Below, one piece after another: positions 11,700-24,736 of a stretch of DNA of 64,000 nt. Each line of letters begins with the position of its first letter. Within the stretch, counting starts at the first letter, position 1. The notes below the pieces were generated by a model. The model was not told where the DNA came from and did no database searches. It saw only the letters and a program-made list of their open reading frames with translations. Both the position numbers and the translations under genes were made by a program. Origin of the DNA: Brachionus plicatilis (lineage: Eukaryota; Rotifera; Eurotatoria; Ploima; Brachionidae); the NCBI GenBank assembly GCA_010279815.1, contig QEOQ01000590.1, forward strand, positions 675,149-739,148. The letters are read 5' to 3'.

Positions 11700-13257
11700 G
11701 TTGCATTGTTAATTTAGTCGAAGATAAATTCATATTTTGCATATATAAAGCCTTATAAAGTATTTTAATATATGTGAATATTTTTTAATTTTTGACAAAT
11801 GTTCTTATTCGATTGGATAATTTGATTCAAAACGTAGTGGAGTTTATTTTGAAATAAAAGTTGATTTCTGATTTTAAATTAATTTTTAATCTAATAGCAA
11901 ATATTTTAATTAACGAAAAACATTATTAACTCTATTAATTTCTAATTATTTTGAAAAAAATGAACACCCTGAACTATAGAAAAAAAATTAAAAATTTTCT
12001 TAATTAGATTTTGATTAAACAAACTATGCGAGCCAAAATTAAATAAAGAATCCAAAAAAATTTCTGAATTTAAAATATCTTAATCTAAAATTTTTTACCC
12101 AAAAAAATTAAATAGATTATTAATAATAAGGTAACAATAATTTTTTGCTGATATTTAATTAATGTATATCTAATTTAAATATTTTTATTTAGTTTTTTTT
12201 AATAAAGGTCTGAGCTTGTATCCGTCCTGGTTAGACTTTCTCGATGGTCTCGTGACTTACAAGAGAATGATTAAATGAATTATTTGGTTTTGATTTGAAA
12301 GATTATAAAAAATTATTTTAATTTATTTTATTATCTGTGATTTTTAATTATAATTTAAGATTTTAAGAGTTATCATGTTTTAACTAAATTAAGCATTGGA
12401 TTCCTAAATTTTTTTAATTGTAATATTTTAAATGAATTTAATTTGAAGGTTAAAAACTAAAAAATTATATTAAACACCTGGAGTACCAAAAATTTTCCCT
12501 TTTTTTTATCTGAAATATAAAACAAAATTAAAGTAATTTTACAAAATAATAACATTTTTAAAAAGAGAGAGATTAAATCTACATAATTCTAAAAAAAATT
12601 ATTTATTTGAGTCTAATGACTCATTTGTTGGTCTAGAGTTAAACAAAATGAGATTGGTACGGGACCATTTCAAAATTATTGGAAGGTCACAGAGACCATT
12701 TTTTTCAAGTTTTGCAATCGAGATTTTTTTAAACAGACTTAAGTTACAGTAAGTTGTCAGAATAAATGAAATTTGACAAAATATGATAATATGTGTATGC
12801 ATAAGTATAAGATATTTTTTAATTTTTAGTAATTCAATGGAACAGATTTCTGACCAGGCCCACCTCTTCTTATCTATAGTTTCAATAGTTTCAATAGTTT
12901 ATTAATAATTTTAAAAGGCTTGAGCTCTCGCTTTTTTGCCTTCCCGTTAAAGTATTTTTATATCTATAGTTAATTAATCAAAATAAAATGAAATAAATAA
13001 AATAAAAGAAAAAACAATTGCTAAAATAAAATAATTTAGTTTTAAGTGTATACAATATAAAATATTCTAATCTATCTATCTAATTCTGCTATTTATGTCA
13101 TTCAATTACATTTTTTATATTCACCTTAGCTCACAAGTCCTAATAAACTCTTATTGAAAAAGAATGATCCTTTTACAATTAGAGTTAACTGTTTTAATGT
13201 AAGGCTACCCAAAAATATTTTTAAAGTTTCTTAATAAATATAGGCATACAATTATCG
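11700..13257. other. Intergenic, no gene seen
   Basis: AT-rich spacer. The one minus-strand open frame (12599-12802) is low-complexity and matches no family I know. Confidence 0.6.
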
Positions 13258-13559
13258 TTCACCAATAATATTTTTTTATTCACCAAAAAAATAAAGAATA
13301 TCACCAAAAAAATATAATCTAAGGCGAAACTCGATTACCAAAATTTAACACCTAATTCGTGTATTTTGCCGCAAATTTATTCTAAATTGACACCAAAAAA
13401 TCACAATTACCTGTGCAATTCAAATCACCAATTCAAAATAGGTTTCTAAACCAAATTAATTTATACTTCACCAGTTCAATTTTTTATTCCCCAAAAATAT
13501 TATAAATAGTATTTTATTTTATTTATTTATTTGTTTTTCTGTTCGAGCATAGGTATCCT

Positions 13560-13935
13560 GTAAAAACAGCACCCATCAAAAAAGCGAAAAAAAAGCACCC
13601 TGTGTAAATCGCATTAAATATTGTAAAATACCTTTTTTTTTTTGATAAATTTATTTCTAACAACCTCAATTTTAATAAACATCAATTTTTATATTAAAAA
13701 AATATTGTTATTATATAAAATTTTCAAGTTTAAAAATAATTTGTACATAACACTTTAAAACACCCTGAAACACCCTATTAAGTTTATAAAACACCCTGCA
13801 ACACCCTTTTGATTCTGATAGAGGAGAAAAAGTTCTGCTTGGCAAATTATTTTTCAAAAGGTCTGGACATGTGAAAACCCTATAAAAACCCCTAAAACAG
13901 GTTTAGACCGGATTTTTTAAAACACCCTGAATATT
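13560..13935. repeat. Dispersed ACACCCTG motif cluster
   Basis: The octamer ACACCCTG or close variants (GCACCCTG, ACACCCTA, ACACCCTT) appear about seven times inside MULE-1, often preceded by AAA. It is not a regular tandem array. Confidence 0.5.
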
Positions 13936-14378
13936 TCTTTTAAAAAGGTTTTTCAGTGAAAGAAACAACTTTTTAAGGGTTTCTGGGGTCAAGGAATACG
14001 ATTTTGAGGTCGGTTTAACAAAATAAACTATTAATCATGATTTAGTCGATCCAGGCCCTCAAGAGCCCACTATAAGATTATTGAATTTTGACTTGGAAAT
14101 TTTAATGTTGATTCTAGGGTAACTTTTTGTAATATAATATGAAATTAAATTTTTTAATAAAAAGCATTTTTCAAATTTTATTTTTAAATTATTAAAAAAA
14201 AAATAAATAAAATAAAATAAGATAAAATAAAATAATTAAAACAGTTTAAAACCTTTTAAATTTTAAATAAGTTATTTTTCATTTATGAATGAAAGGATGA
14301 GATACAAAAATAATAATTAAAGAGCTGGGAGAAAAAAGAAAAAAAACAAAAAAAAAAACAAAAAATATAAATAAGATC

Positions 14379-14800
14379 TTAAGAGTCAGAAAATTTTTGT
14401 ATAATTAGGTAGCAGCTACATAGAGGAGTGGGATTCGTAATAAATCTAGAATCGAAGCCTCTTTGATACTCCGAAACAAGTCTTTTAGTCTATGGAACTG
14501 AATAATCAATAGCATTACGAAGGTAATTTTCTAAGAGACTGCTTAATCTGTGGTCAATTTTACTGATATTCAATTTATTTTCTGCTTCATAGAATAATGA
14601 TTCAGAGGAGGTTCTGAGAGGAAGTTTTAGAATGTATCTAACAGCAGTATTTTGAATAACTTGTAACTTTTGTAAACCTGATTCGGAGAATGAGTTAAGA
14701 CTGGGAAATTATAATCCAGAATTGAGCCAATAAGTGCCTTGTAAAGACTAGCTAGTGTATTGTGGTTGAGCTTCCAATTTTTTGAAGACAAAATTTTTAT
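14379..14800 (-). pseudogene. Non-LTR retrotransposon reverse transcriptase fragment (3' end)
   Basis: The minus strand reads TLASLYKALIGSILDYNFPV, then after a 1-nt frameshift LQKLQVIQNTAVRYILKLP and further LINE-like sequence with an in-frame stop. The KLQVIQNTAVR block is typical of the region after the RT domain in Jockey/CR1/RTE-like LINEs. It is a 5'-truncated, decayed fragment lying inside MULE-1, head to head with the transposase tail. Confidence 0.7.
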
Positions 14801-14871
14801 TATATTGAGTATTTTTCATAATTTTATTAAATACCAAAGCATTTAAGACCCGAGTCGACATAACACTTGCA

Positions 14872-15282
14872 GATTGGACAGCCGCTGCACAATGGTTACA
14901 AAGAAAACAACCGGTCATTAAACATAAAATAAACAATAACCTAAAATTATATTTTATCGGCAATAAAAATAATCAACAAATCGACCAAACATATGTTGAC
15001 AACTGGATGACTGTTCACCTGAATTGTGATTGGGATGAATTCGAGGATTACAAAAAGCACGAACCTTTACTATATGTCATAGAACCCAATTTAGTCGATT
15101 TTAAGAACGGAAAATGTTCATTTAGATGGTACATCAAGAATAACATTTGCAAGCCCTTGATTTCAAAAATTCTAAATATTCCAGGATGTGAAATACCATT
15201 ATCAGCGAAAAATATTCCAATCGGCGAAAAAAGAAAACCTGGAAGACCTGCAAAGGCAAAACAAGCATTGATAGTTCAGTAA
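14872..15282 (+). pseudogene. MULE-1 transposase C-terminal fragment
   Basis: An open frame begins just before LADWTAAAQWLQRKQPVIK (about 14872) and runs to TAA at 15280-15282. It ends in a degenerate SWIM-type zinc-finger region (FRWYIKNNICKPLISK) and the basic tail IPIGEKRKPGRPAKAKQAL. The middle part QWLQRKQPVI and the tail are shared with MULE-2, and the tail with MULE-3, which supports family assignment. The catalytic DDE part is absent, and several zinc-ligand cysteines appear lost. The first Met in frame is at 15007, but homology extends upstream, so this is a truncated gene and not a short ORF. Confidence 0.75.
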
Positions 15283-15703
15283 TTATTTTTGGTTTGATTT
15301 GTATTATTATTGGTGATGAAAAACTATTAATTTGGTTGAAATAAATATTTTTTTGGTTTAAAATAATTAATAAATTTGGTGAAAAAATTATATTTTTTTT
15401 GGTGAAAAAATTATATTTTTTTTGGTGAAAAATATATTTATTTAGTTCATTTTTTATTATTTTTTTGGTGATTTATTTTGGTGAAGAATTTAATAATTAT
15501 TTGGTGAAGTAGAAATTTAGTGCCATAAATATATTAATTTTTTTTCAAAAAATTAAAGATTTAAAATCTTTGCTCGGACTGGAACTTGGACTTTTTTTTT
15601 TAAATTTTAAAGTCCGAACTTTGACTTGACTTGAATTTTGTGACGTTTAAACAAATCTGTTTTTAATGCAATTTATTTTCTTTCAAAAAATTTATTTATT
15701 ATC

Positions 15704-15956
15704 TATAGTGCCCCAAATTATAAAGGCAAGTCGGCAGGAACAACAAAAAAGTTAACTCGATCAAAAAGCGACCAACCCGCCTAATTTTTCTTTAATTAAT
15801 TAGCAGCATTATTTATTTTTTTTTTTAAAAGCATAATATCTCTTCTATAAAAGTTGGTAGGCATTTGAGAATATCTAATCTACTTTTTCTCCCAAAGACT
15901 TTTGAATTAGAGGATAAAAAGACCTCCGACTTACCTTTATCATCTGGGGCACTATA
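15704..15956. mobile_element. MITE with about 31-bp TIR (TATAGTGCCCCA...)
   Basis: The left end TATAGTGCCCCAAATTATAA (15704 on), continuing AGGCAAGTCGG, matches the reverse complement of the right end TATAGTGCCCCAGATGATAA (to 15956), continuing AGGTAAGTCGG, with four differences in 31 bp. The duplicated TA at each tip suggests a TA target site. The interior is non-coding. Confidence 0.8.
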
Positions 15957-15999
15957 AAAGAAATTATTTTTTAAATATCTAAACCTTCGATGAAATTTA

Positions 16000-16963
16000 G
16001 ATTTAGAAGACCATCACAGTAATTTGGCAGATTTTTGGAAAAAGAAAAATGGTTTTATATAAATACTTTAAACACAACAAACAATTATTAAAGTGTGCTA
16101 AAAATTTTAGCTAAATATATTAATTGGATCAATTTTCCTCGAAAGTCAAAATCGGTTATTTTTTTTTTTTTAAAAAATAGTTTTGGGAAAACCCAGGGTT
16201 CGTTCGAATGACAATAGCCTTCGTTTAAACCCTCATGCTTGGGAGCTTTTTACAAAATTAAATCATTGATAAAAAAAAAAAAATTTTGTGTAAATAAATA
16301 AAATTTAGATTGAGCTTGTGTGAATTTCGTGATACAGGTCAAATGGCGTTTTAAAACGTTTGGGTTGATTGAATTGAGTATTAACAAAGTGCCCAATTTC
16401 GGTTATTTATTTTTAGTATTATAAGATTTATTGGTTTCTTATTTATTTTATGCTGAAATTTAATTTTATAAATTGATTAAAAAAAATATATCAAAAATGT
16501 CAATGGATTTTTTAATTAAAAAAAAACACCAATTTTGTTTATTTTCAATGATATTTTATTTCAATAAATCAAATTACTTTAACGATCCAAAAAATTTCAT
16601 GAAAAATTCTTTTTATGTTTTGTTACTGTATTCTACAACTTCTCTAAAAGCGAACTCATTATTAATTTTTTAAAACAGTAATTGACCCCTAATATAGGTT
16701 TGCTTATTTATTTTTTAACAAAAGAAATGTAGTTAATTTAAATATTTTGCAAAACATAATTTACATTCCCTTTATTTAGACTAATCGTTCAAAATATATT
16801 AAAATTAAAATTTAGCATAATTTTGAATTTTTTTGTAAAATTATCTTTTCGGTAAAAATATTCACGCACAGTATCCATCAACTCAATCATAAGACTGCTA
16901 ATTTAAAAAAACCATCTTTTTTTGAAAAGATAAAATAATAAAGATTTTTATTCTATTTTTGAA
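16000..16963. other. Intergenic, no gene seen
   Basis: AT-rich spacer upstream of VPS52; it should contain that gene's promoter, but no clear motif stands out. The open frame at 16473-16673 is low-complexity and judged to be chance. Confidence 0.55.
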
Positions 16964-19900
16964 ATGAACATTGTCAGTGATTCATCTAGTCTATTCACTG
17001 AAGTAAATTTAAATTAAATTGCATTTTATTTTTGTTTATTTTTTAACTTCATAGACCGCTGATCTCATTACACAACTGCAAAAAGAAGCTGAGTCCGATA
17101 AACAGCGGTGGTATTTTGAAAATTCTGAATGTGACATATTTCAAAGTAATTAAATGCAAAATTTAAAGAAAAAATATATTTGTCGTTTTTAGCAAATATC
17201 CAAGAAAATCTAGATGATGAATTGGTAAGGGAAGCTTTGAAAGAGGTAAATTAATCAAACAAAATCCATGAGAATTTTAACATTATTTTAGGGCCTTGAT
17301 CTAAGGCAATATTCAAAAGAGATCAATGATAATTTGAAGATTTTAGAAAAAGATTCAATAAAAGATTGTAAATCGATTAATTGACTCATAAATTTATTTA
17401 TTTAATTTTAAAAAAAAGATTTCAAAGAAGCTGGAAATATAATAAAACTGCACGATCAAATAAAATCGTGTGATAATATATTAGAAGTTGATTTTTTTAA
17501 TAAATTAAAAAAAACTTGTTTTTGACTTTTTTAAAATAGACTATTGAATCGATGCTTGATGGATTCCAAAAAAACCTAAGTGCAATAAGTAACGAAATTC
17601 AAACCTTACAACACCAAAGTGTAACAATGAATATACAATTTAAAAATAGACAGTCAATTAGGGGTGAATTGACCCAATTTATCGATGAAATGGTTATTCC
17701 TGAGGGTATGATAAGGTAAATAGGATAAATAATTCTAAAAGCAAAATTCAATTTAGAAAAAATTTAGAACCATTTTGGAAGGTCAGTTAACCGAAAGATC
17801 TTTTTTGGAATGTTTGCACGAATTAAACCATAAAATAGAGTTTCTTTATGAAAAACCTCCCCACGACATCAAATGTTTCAATGATATCCATGAAATCTTA
17901 TACAAACTAAAAACAAAATCCATAATCAGAATTAGGGAATTTATTTTACAAAAAATCAGTCAATTCCGCAAACCCCTACAAAATTATCAAATAACCCAGG
18001 ATATTCTGGGAAAAAATAGATTTTTCTTCGAGTTCTTGACTTTACATGATCGAGCAATAGCAAGAGAATGTCGAGATGAATATGTTAACACAATGTCAAA
18101 AGTTTATTTTTCATATTTTAAAGAATATTCAGCTAAATTGGCAAAACTTCAGGTAAAAAATGTATTTTAATTATTCAATAAAGATTTTTTTTTAATCAAA
18201 AACATAAAAAATGTTAGAGTCAGATGAAGTAAAGCTTAAATATGTTAGAGAGTTAACGACTTTTGAAGATAAATTTTTTTACCGATTTTAATAATCAAGG
18301 TCTTAAAATCAAAATGTATTCTGGTAGTTAAGGACCTAGAATTTTATATCAGAAATTATAATAAATTAAAAATAAAATTACAATTCAGAGCATAAAATTC
18401 TAGTTTTTTAGATTAATTTCTACTAAAGAGATGAAATTCGATTAAAGTATTAAATTTTAATTTAAATAACAATTGAAAACCTTTTTTGCCCTTAGACAAA
18501 GAACAAGCTAAAGAATGTTTTTAAAAAAATATTTTATGATAGAGTTGAATAGTCGAGAAATTTAAATGGTTTATTCTCAGAGTTGGTCAAAAATCTAAGT
18601 CAAAAAGAAAAAGTCAGTCATTAAAAAATTTATAAGGTATCACAAAATATCTCAATTAAGAAACCATGTTATGAAATAATATTTTTAAAGTTACATTCTT
18701 TAGTTTGTTTGTTATAATTTTAAAGGCCAAAAATGTAAATGAATTGTGTACAATTTAAAATTAATATTTTCAAATTTTATTTATTTGTTTAAATTAATCT
18801 CCTCAAAAGAGAAGTAAAAATTAAAGGAATTGATTTAAATAAGTTTAAATAATAATCACATAAAAATTCATATATAAAAAAAAATCGAATTAAAATAAAT
18901 TAAAATATGAACCAAGGCGGACTTAAACTTTTAGCTTAGAAGGGTCTGATTTAGTCTCTCAAAATATTTTTATAAAATTTGAATCGAAAATTGTTCAAGC
19001 ATAGTTTAATTGAGTCAGATAACCCCTCGTTGGAAATCAGACTTTTTTAAAATCTAATTGAAGTTGATATGCATTATTCATAATAAAGTGTATACTTTTC
19101 CCAAAATAAGATTCAAGAATATTTATGTCTTGCTCAGAGGACATAATTCTGTTCTGGGTATTTAAATATTACACCTCTTTAAATATTTTTAGCTTAACTC
19201 TATTTAAAAAAAAATTGTTCTAAATTTTATTCGAGGAAATTAGTAAACAAAAAATATTTCAAAATGAAATTTTAAAAATTATAAAACAACTAACTATAGG
19301 GTAGAATTGTGAGAAATTTGATATCAAAATTATATAAATAAGTTAATTAATATTAATTCAAAAAATTTAAAAATCCAAAACTGTTTCAAACAGTTTTACA
19401 AAAATGGCAAGTTGAAGTTTATGATCAATTTTTGATGCTCAAAATGATCAAATCAAACTAAAACTATAAAATACATTTTAATTTTTTAATAGAATTAGTG
19501 CAGAGATAAATTTGTGTTAACATACTTTGTTAAATATAAAGGTAAAATCTGCAAAAGTCTGCAAAAGATTATCCACTTAAATTAGCATCATTTCGATGGT
19601 GTGCACTCTGCATTGTGCATTTTTATACATTGTATATTGCAGAGTTTATTCTTTTATTTAACATAGTATGTAAAATCCAAAATGTATCTCTGCATTATTT
19701 TTATTAAGAAATAACTATTTATTTAAAAGTTTTAGTTTGATTTGATCATTTTGAGCATCAAAAATTTGATCATAAACTTCAAATTGCCTACATAAATGTA
19801 GTTTTCTTCTAAAATTTGAACACTAACGCAGCAAATTTTTTGTCATTAAATGTTCTGGAATTATTTAAAAATATTGAATAAAATAATTAGATAAATTTTA

Positions 19901-21598
19901 AATTTTTTCTTTTACAATAAATATTTTTTTAGCTGGATTCTTTTGATTGTAGCTAAAACAGTCGTTTAAAAATGCAATTAAAATGATTTTATTTAACTTT
20001 TTTTTAACCATCATTTTTTTAATGAAAAAATAATGATTAAATTTTTTTCATAAGCTCGATGAAATAGCCGAAAAAGATGATTTACTAGGATCAGATGATA
20101 AACCAAAAACAAGCTTATTTTCATCCAAACCAGCTTTAAGAAATCGAAGCACTGTATTTACTTTAGGTAAAAGATATTCTACTATAGAAAATGAAATCGA
20201 ATCTACAATAATTATTCCACATGCATCTCAAAAATCTGATCAAAAAGTAAATTAAAAAATTAGAATTTTCCCAAAAGCTAATCAAGAAAATGTCTAAGTA
20301 TTTGATGGAAAATATATTTCGCAGTGAACAATATGCATTACTGGACAATGCAAGTAATGAATTAATGTTTTTGTCGGATTTTTTCATGGCAAAAGACAAT
20401 GCTTGTATTGAATTGTTTAACTCAGTTTTTGAAATAACCTTCAATTTATTGCTAGTAATAATTATTTAAGTTAAATGAAAACTTATTGAATTAAAAATAT
20501 TATTAATAATAGAAAAATTCAGAACGTCAAATAAAATCAACCCATGATGCCATTGCAATATTTCTTTGTATCAATATAATCCAGAGATATGAGATATTGG
20601 CTAAAAAACGCCAGTGTTTTCCGATGCTAGCGTATTTTTTTTAAGTCTTAATTTTTTTTTTAAATAGAATTTTTTAAAAAAGATATTTCGATAATTTACT
20701 GGAGATTTTATGGAAAAGATTCGATACTTTAATGCAGATGCATTCCAATAGTGTGTCTATAGTTGACCCTCATAGACTTCAAAATTTGGACATAAGACCA
20801 CATTTTGTAAGCTAAGAAAAAAACGGAAAAAAAATTCTAAATTTTTTTACTAAAAAGATAATAAGACGCTATGCTGAGTTTTTGACCAGTTTAATGACTA
20901 TAAATGAAAATTTTCAGAATCCCAAATTGACAGCTAATCTAAGTCAACTCCAAATAGAAATTCAAAATTTTATTCTTAAACTAGCTTCTGAATTCTCACA
21001 GCGAAAAGATCAATTGACTTGCTTGATCAATAACTACGATCTAATGCTCACAGTGATCTCAGAACGTATTAAAGAAGAGAACAGAGAAGCTCAGACACTG
21101 AGAGATTTGCTTAATAATCGAACCAATGATTACGTTGAGGAAGTTTTGATGCCATATTTCGGAAATTTGATAATATTTGTCAAAGAATGTGAGATTTTAA
21201 TTGAAAAAGATAATTTTAGTTCTTTGAAATCATACGAAAGTAGGTCCATAGCTAAAAATTATGTCATATTTAATTTATTTTTTTAGACCATGTTAATCCG
21301 TTAATAAAGAATTTTAGTAACGAATGGAAAAAGTATTTGGAATTGATCAATCAAGAAATTATGAGATCCTTTACAAATTTCAAAAATGGTCAAGCTATTC
21401 TACAGGTGAAATTAAAAATTACTAAGAAAAAATTGTAAATTTTTTATAAAGGCTACTTTGACTCAATTGATTCAGTACTATCATAGATTCAACAAAATTT
21501 TATCTCATAACTGTTTCAAGCATTTAAGTGGACGTAACGAAATGTTGAGTATTCATCATTTGATGGTAGAAATTAAAAAGCATAAACCAACATTTTAA
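16964..21598 (+). CDS. VPS52: VPS52, GARP/EARP tethering complex subunit
   Basis: Fourteen exons: 16964-17002, 17055-17145, 17193-17245, 17292-17367, 17419-17486, 17540-17715, 17768-18152, 20055-20246, 20299-20454, 20513-20631, 20683-20806, 20858-21239, 21287-21405 and 21452-21598. They give 708 aa (human 723). VPS52 bridges retrograde endosome vesicles to the trans-Golgi with VPS51, VPS53 and VPS54. Diagnostic segments: ENLDDELVREALKEG, NEIQTLQHQSVTMNIQFKNR, KSIIRIREFILQKISQFRKP, RNRSTVFTLGKR, FRSEQYALLDNASNE, LINNYDLMLTVISER, MRSFTNFKNG and the conserved end LMVEIKKHKPTF. The N-terminal third is coiled coil. Twelve of thirteen introns are 46-58 nt; intron 7 (18153-20054) is 1.9 kb and holds a foldback element. 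The next gene starts 218 bp downstream on the same strand. Confidence 0.95.
19405..19790. mobile_element. Foldback/MITE element inside VPS52 intron 7
   Basis: About 85 bp at the left end (from TGGCAAGTTGAAGTTTATGA) reappears inverted at the right end (TCATAAACTTCAAATTGCC). A second inverted block, GCACTCTGCATTGTGCA with GCAGAGATA and TTAACATA, lies inside. The element is non-coding. It accounts for roughly a fifth of the long intron, which suggests insertion into an originally short one. Confidence 0.8.
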
Positions 21599-21816
21599 TT
21601 TTTCTTTTCATTTTATTCTTTTTCTAAATTTAATCGTTTAAATTAATATTTTGTTTAAGAAAAATCAATTTGTATTAGTAGAATAAAAAATCATCAGAAA
21701 TAAAAAGTTTTCTTTTTAATTTTATTCAAACGGTTATAACAAACCGTTGATTATTAATTATATTTGTTAATTCATTAATCAATAAATATCTAGTTATATT
21801 TATTAAACAAAAGAAA

Positions 21817-24027
21817 ATGGTTTATAAAATAGTATCGTTTATTATTTTATTCTTGATAGTCTTTGAGTATAAACTATGCAGTAGACATGCAGGATTTGGA
21901 CACAATATGTTCATGCCCAATTGCTCAGAGTATAACAGTAGTGAATGTAATTTCTGTGGACCTGGGACTTTTTATGATAAGAGTAAATAAAAGCTAATAA
22001 ATTGTGCTCATAAATAAAAAAAATTTATAAAATTTTACAATTTTTGATTAATCATATATGAAAGTTTTTTTGTTCATTTAGATTTTTTTGCAATTTTTGT
22101 CCCATTAAGGCAAAATTTGAAGTCTAATTTAGAAGTATCGAATTAATTCAATTATATTCTCAGAAATTGATTGTTTAAAAGACTTAATATTAAACACTTT
22201 TAATTTTTTTATCTGACAAGTTTAAAATTTTTAATTTATTTTAGAAAAATATTTTACACAGGCGAAATAATACTGAATTTTATTTTTATTTTTCAAAATT
22301 TTTAAGAGTCTTTTTCCAGGCATTTTAATTAAAAGCATTCGCAAAATAAAATCTAAATGAAAAAAAAAAGTTGCCACATTCTAGAGGAATATTTGTAGCA
22401 AATATTTCACAAAAAATTAATAATAGGAGAATTTAAAAAAAGATTAATTTTATTGTTTTTTATCATTAGTGTTGCAAATTTATTGACTTGAAAAATATCT
22501 TATAATCAACATAGCAATCGTTTTTTTTTAAAAGATTAGTTCGATTTTTAATAAAAAAGTGGAAAAATCAAAACTTTGATAATTTTGAAAAAATTAGAGT
22601 AAATTAATTTAATGAAAGTCTTTTAAATCATTTGAAATTGAATTTTTTTAGTTTATTTAAATGAAAATGTTTAGATTTTTTACAAAATATTTAAGATTCA
22701 GATGCTTGTGTATGCTGCGAATTTCAATTAAAATGTACTCAATGCAATCTTTGCCAAGAAGGTCAATTTAATGATGAGTTTAACCAAACAAAATGTAAAT
22801 CATGTTCACCAGGATATTACACAAAGTAAATTGAGGAAAAATTAACTTCGAATAAACCTTTTGGTTATTCTTAGCAACACTGGATCAATAATTTGCTCAA
22901 AATGTGATGAAGGGTCTTATTCAAATAGAAGCGCAAGCAATGAGTGCACATTGTGTCCTAAGGGATCATTTAGTAATAAAGAAGGCTCAGTGAAATGTAC
23001 TAATTGTTCATTGGGCTTTTATCAAAACAAAATTGGTCAATCTAAATGTGAAGAGTGTGTAATGGGTAAATTTTGTAATCACAGTGGATGTGATTTTTGT
23101 TACGAATGCGAACCAGGATTTTTTGCCAATACAAGCGCAAATAATAAATGCAAATCATGTCCGATCGGAACTTATCAGAACAAATATGGCTCTGTAATTT
23201 GTTTTGACTGTCCTGCCGGTTTTGAATCACTGTAATTTTGAAAGAAAAATTATTCAAATTATTTTCAAATTTTTTCATTTTAAAGACAAATAGAATCAAC
23301 TAATTGTACAGGATGTAAGATTGGTTATTTTAAGAATAGTAAAAGTTCAGAGCTGTGTCAACAATGCTTCGAAGGTATTATTGGAAAAAAAATTTTTTTT
23401 GGTTCTATACTGAAAAATTAAGGTAGTTATTCGGAAAAAACAAATTCAACAAATTGTACTTTATGTCCGGAGGGTTATTATCAAAATCAGGAGGGATCAG
23501 CTAATTGTTTTGAATGTCCAATAGGTTCATATTGCCCAATAAAAGGCTGTAAGAGTTGTGAAGCTTGTGATGCAGGGCATGAGAGTCTAAAAAAGGGTTC
23601 TGAAAGATGTACAGAATGTCTTCCTGGGTTTCATAAAGATAAACAAGGATTTGAAAAGTGTGTTGAATGTGAAATCGGATCTTATAGTGTTTTTGCTGGA
23701 GCAAAATATTGCTCAATTTGTCCAGAAGGTTATTATTGTCCTTGCACAAGTTGTCCTCCAAAAGCATGTCCCAAAAGATCAATCTGTCCAATGGGAAGTA
23801 CCGAGTACATCATATGTTCATCACCTTTTTTCCATGTTGACAATATATCTGATTCTTCATGCAGCAAATCACTTTTTTTTTATATTGTTATTTTTGGATC
23901 AATAATCATTTTTGTAGCTATATTTTTTTTCGGAATTTATAAATATCAGCAACGAAGGAATAGAGACAAACTTTTGACGCAAAAACTTTTTTCAGAGACC
24001 AAAGATCCACTTTATTATGGCTATTAA
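21817..24027 (+). CDS. Cysteine-rich type I membrane protein with ephrin-receptor-like (GCC2/GCC3) repeats
   Basis: Exons 21817-21982, 22696-22825, 22875-23231, 23286-23374 and 23423-24027; 448 aa. A signal peptide (SFIILFLIVFEYKLCSRHA) is followed by a run of about nine modules of the form C-x2-C-x-G-x-(F/Y)-x-N...C, as in YQNKIGQSKCEECVMGKF and TYQNKYGSVICFDC. This is the GCC2/GCC3 or TNFR/ephrin-receptor-like pattern seen in SCUBE and many invertebrate surface proteins. A single hydrophobic segment follows (FFYIVIFGSIIIFVAIFFFG, about residues 398-417). The short basic tail ends DPLYYGY. No kinase or other intracellular domain is present. The likely role is an extracellular receptor or adhesion protein; no specific orthologue is recognised. 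Intron 1 is 713 nt, the others 48-54 nt. Confidence 0.8.
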
Positions 24028-24736
24028 TTTTATTTAAAAATATGCTATTAAAATATGTCTATTGTATTTAGAAAATAACTTTTAAAATTATTCCATTTAA
24101 TTAAAAACAATTGTTATCTATAAATTAATCAATTCATGATTTAAATTTTTGCTATGTTCAACTCATTAAAAAAAAACATAAAAATAATATTCATTTGATA
24201 GGATATATTTAGATGATATATTTTGAAACAGTGATTTACTATTTAAATTTTTAAAAATATAATCCAAAAAAATAAAACTTTATTTAATGCAAAAAAATGT
24301 ATCTCAGAAAATGTCTTTTTTTAATATTTAAAATATATCTTAAAAATTTAATATTTATGATATGTTTTTGTTTTTTTTTAGATTAATTAAAATTGAATGA
24401 TGATAATAATAAAACTCCAAAAAAATACATTGTACTTTTTGTTTGATTTGAACAAGATAAAGTAATTTTATTAAGCATCAAGCGAAATAAATTTTTTTGA
24501 AGATTTAATTATCATTATCCAATTTAATTAATCCTAAAAAAATCAATGAAAAAAATTTTTCCTTCAATAATTGAATTTTAATAATTATTTAACATGCATC
24601 TCAAAAATCTTTTAAAAAAGTAGTTTTTAAAAATAAAATATTTATGGCTATTAAATTTTATTTTAAAAAATGTAATTAAAATTATCTATTATATTTAGAA
24701 AATAACTTTTAAATTATTCGATTTAATTAAAAATAG
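24028..24736. other. 3' spacer between convergent genes
   Basis: Very AT-rich DNA between two convergent genes. It presumably carries both 3' UTRs. An imperfect direct repeat is visible: the sequence from TTATGGCTATTAATTTTATT near 24016 resembles that from 24644, followed in both by TATTTAGAAAATAACTTTTA. Confidence 0.5.

Larger units (their letters stand above)
13258..15508. mobile_element. MULE-1: Mutator-like element with TTCACCAAAA arrays
   Basis: At the left (13258-13500), TTCACCAA / CACCAAAAAA motifs occur repeatedly; at the right (15311-15508) the reverse complement TTTGGTGAA recurs at least seven times. These form inverted, satellite-like termini. Between them lie ACACCCTG repeats (13560-13935), a minus-strand LINE fragment and a plus-strand MULE transposase tail. 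No flanking target duplication could be fixed, so the boundaries are approximate. Confidence 0.6.

Noticed and set aside
12599..12802. 67-codon minus-strand frame
   Set aside because: Low complexity, in AT-rich DNA, no splice partner and no family similarity.
14748..14963. Minus-strand 71-codon frame with a signal-like start
   Set aside because: It is an off-frame reading across the LINE fragment and the antisense of the MULE-1 tail.
16473..16673. 66-codon plus-strand frame
   Set aside because: Composition (K, N, F, I) is that of random AT-rich DNA.
20278..20298. Alternative acceptor for VPS52 exon 9 (CCAAAAG at 20277)
   Set aside because: It would leave a 31-nt intron and insert seven residues absent from the family; the acceptor at 20298 restores exact alignment and a 52-nt intron.
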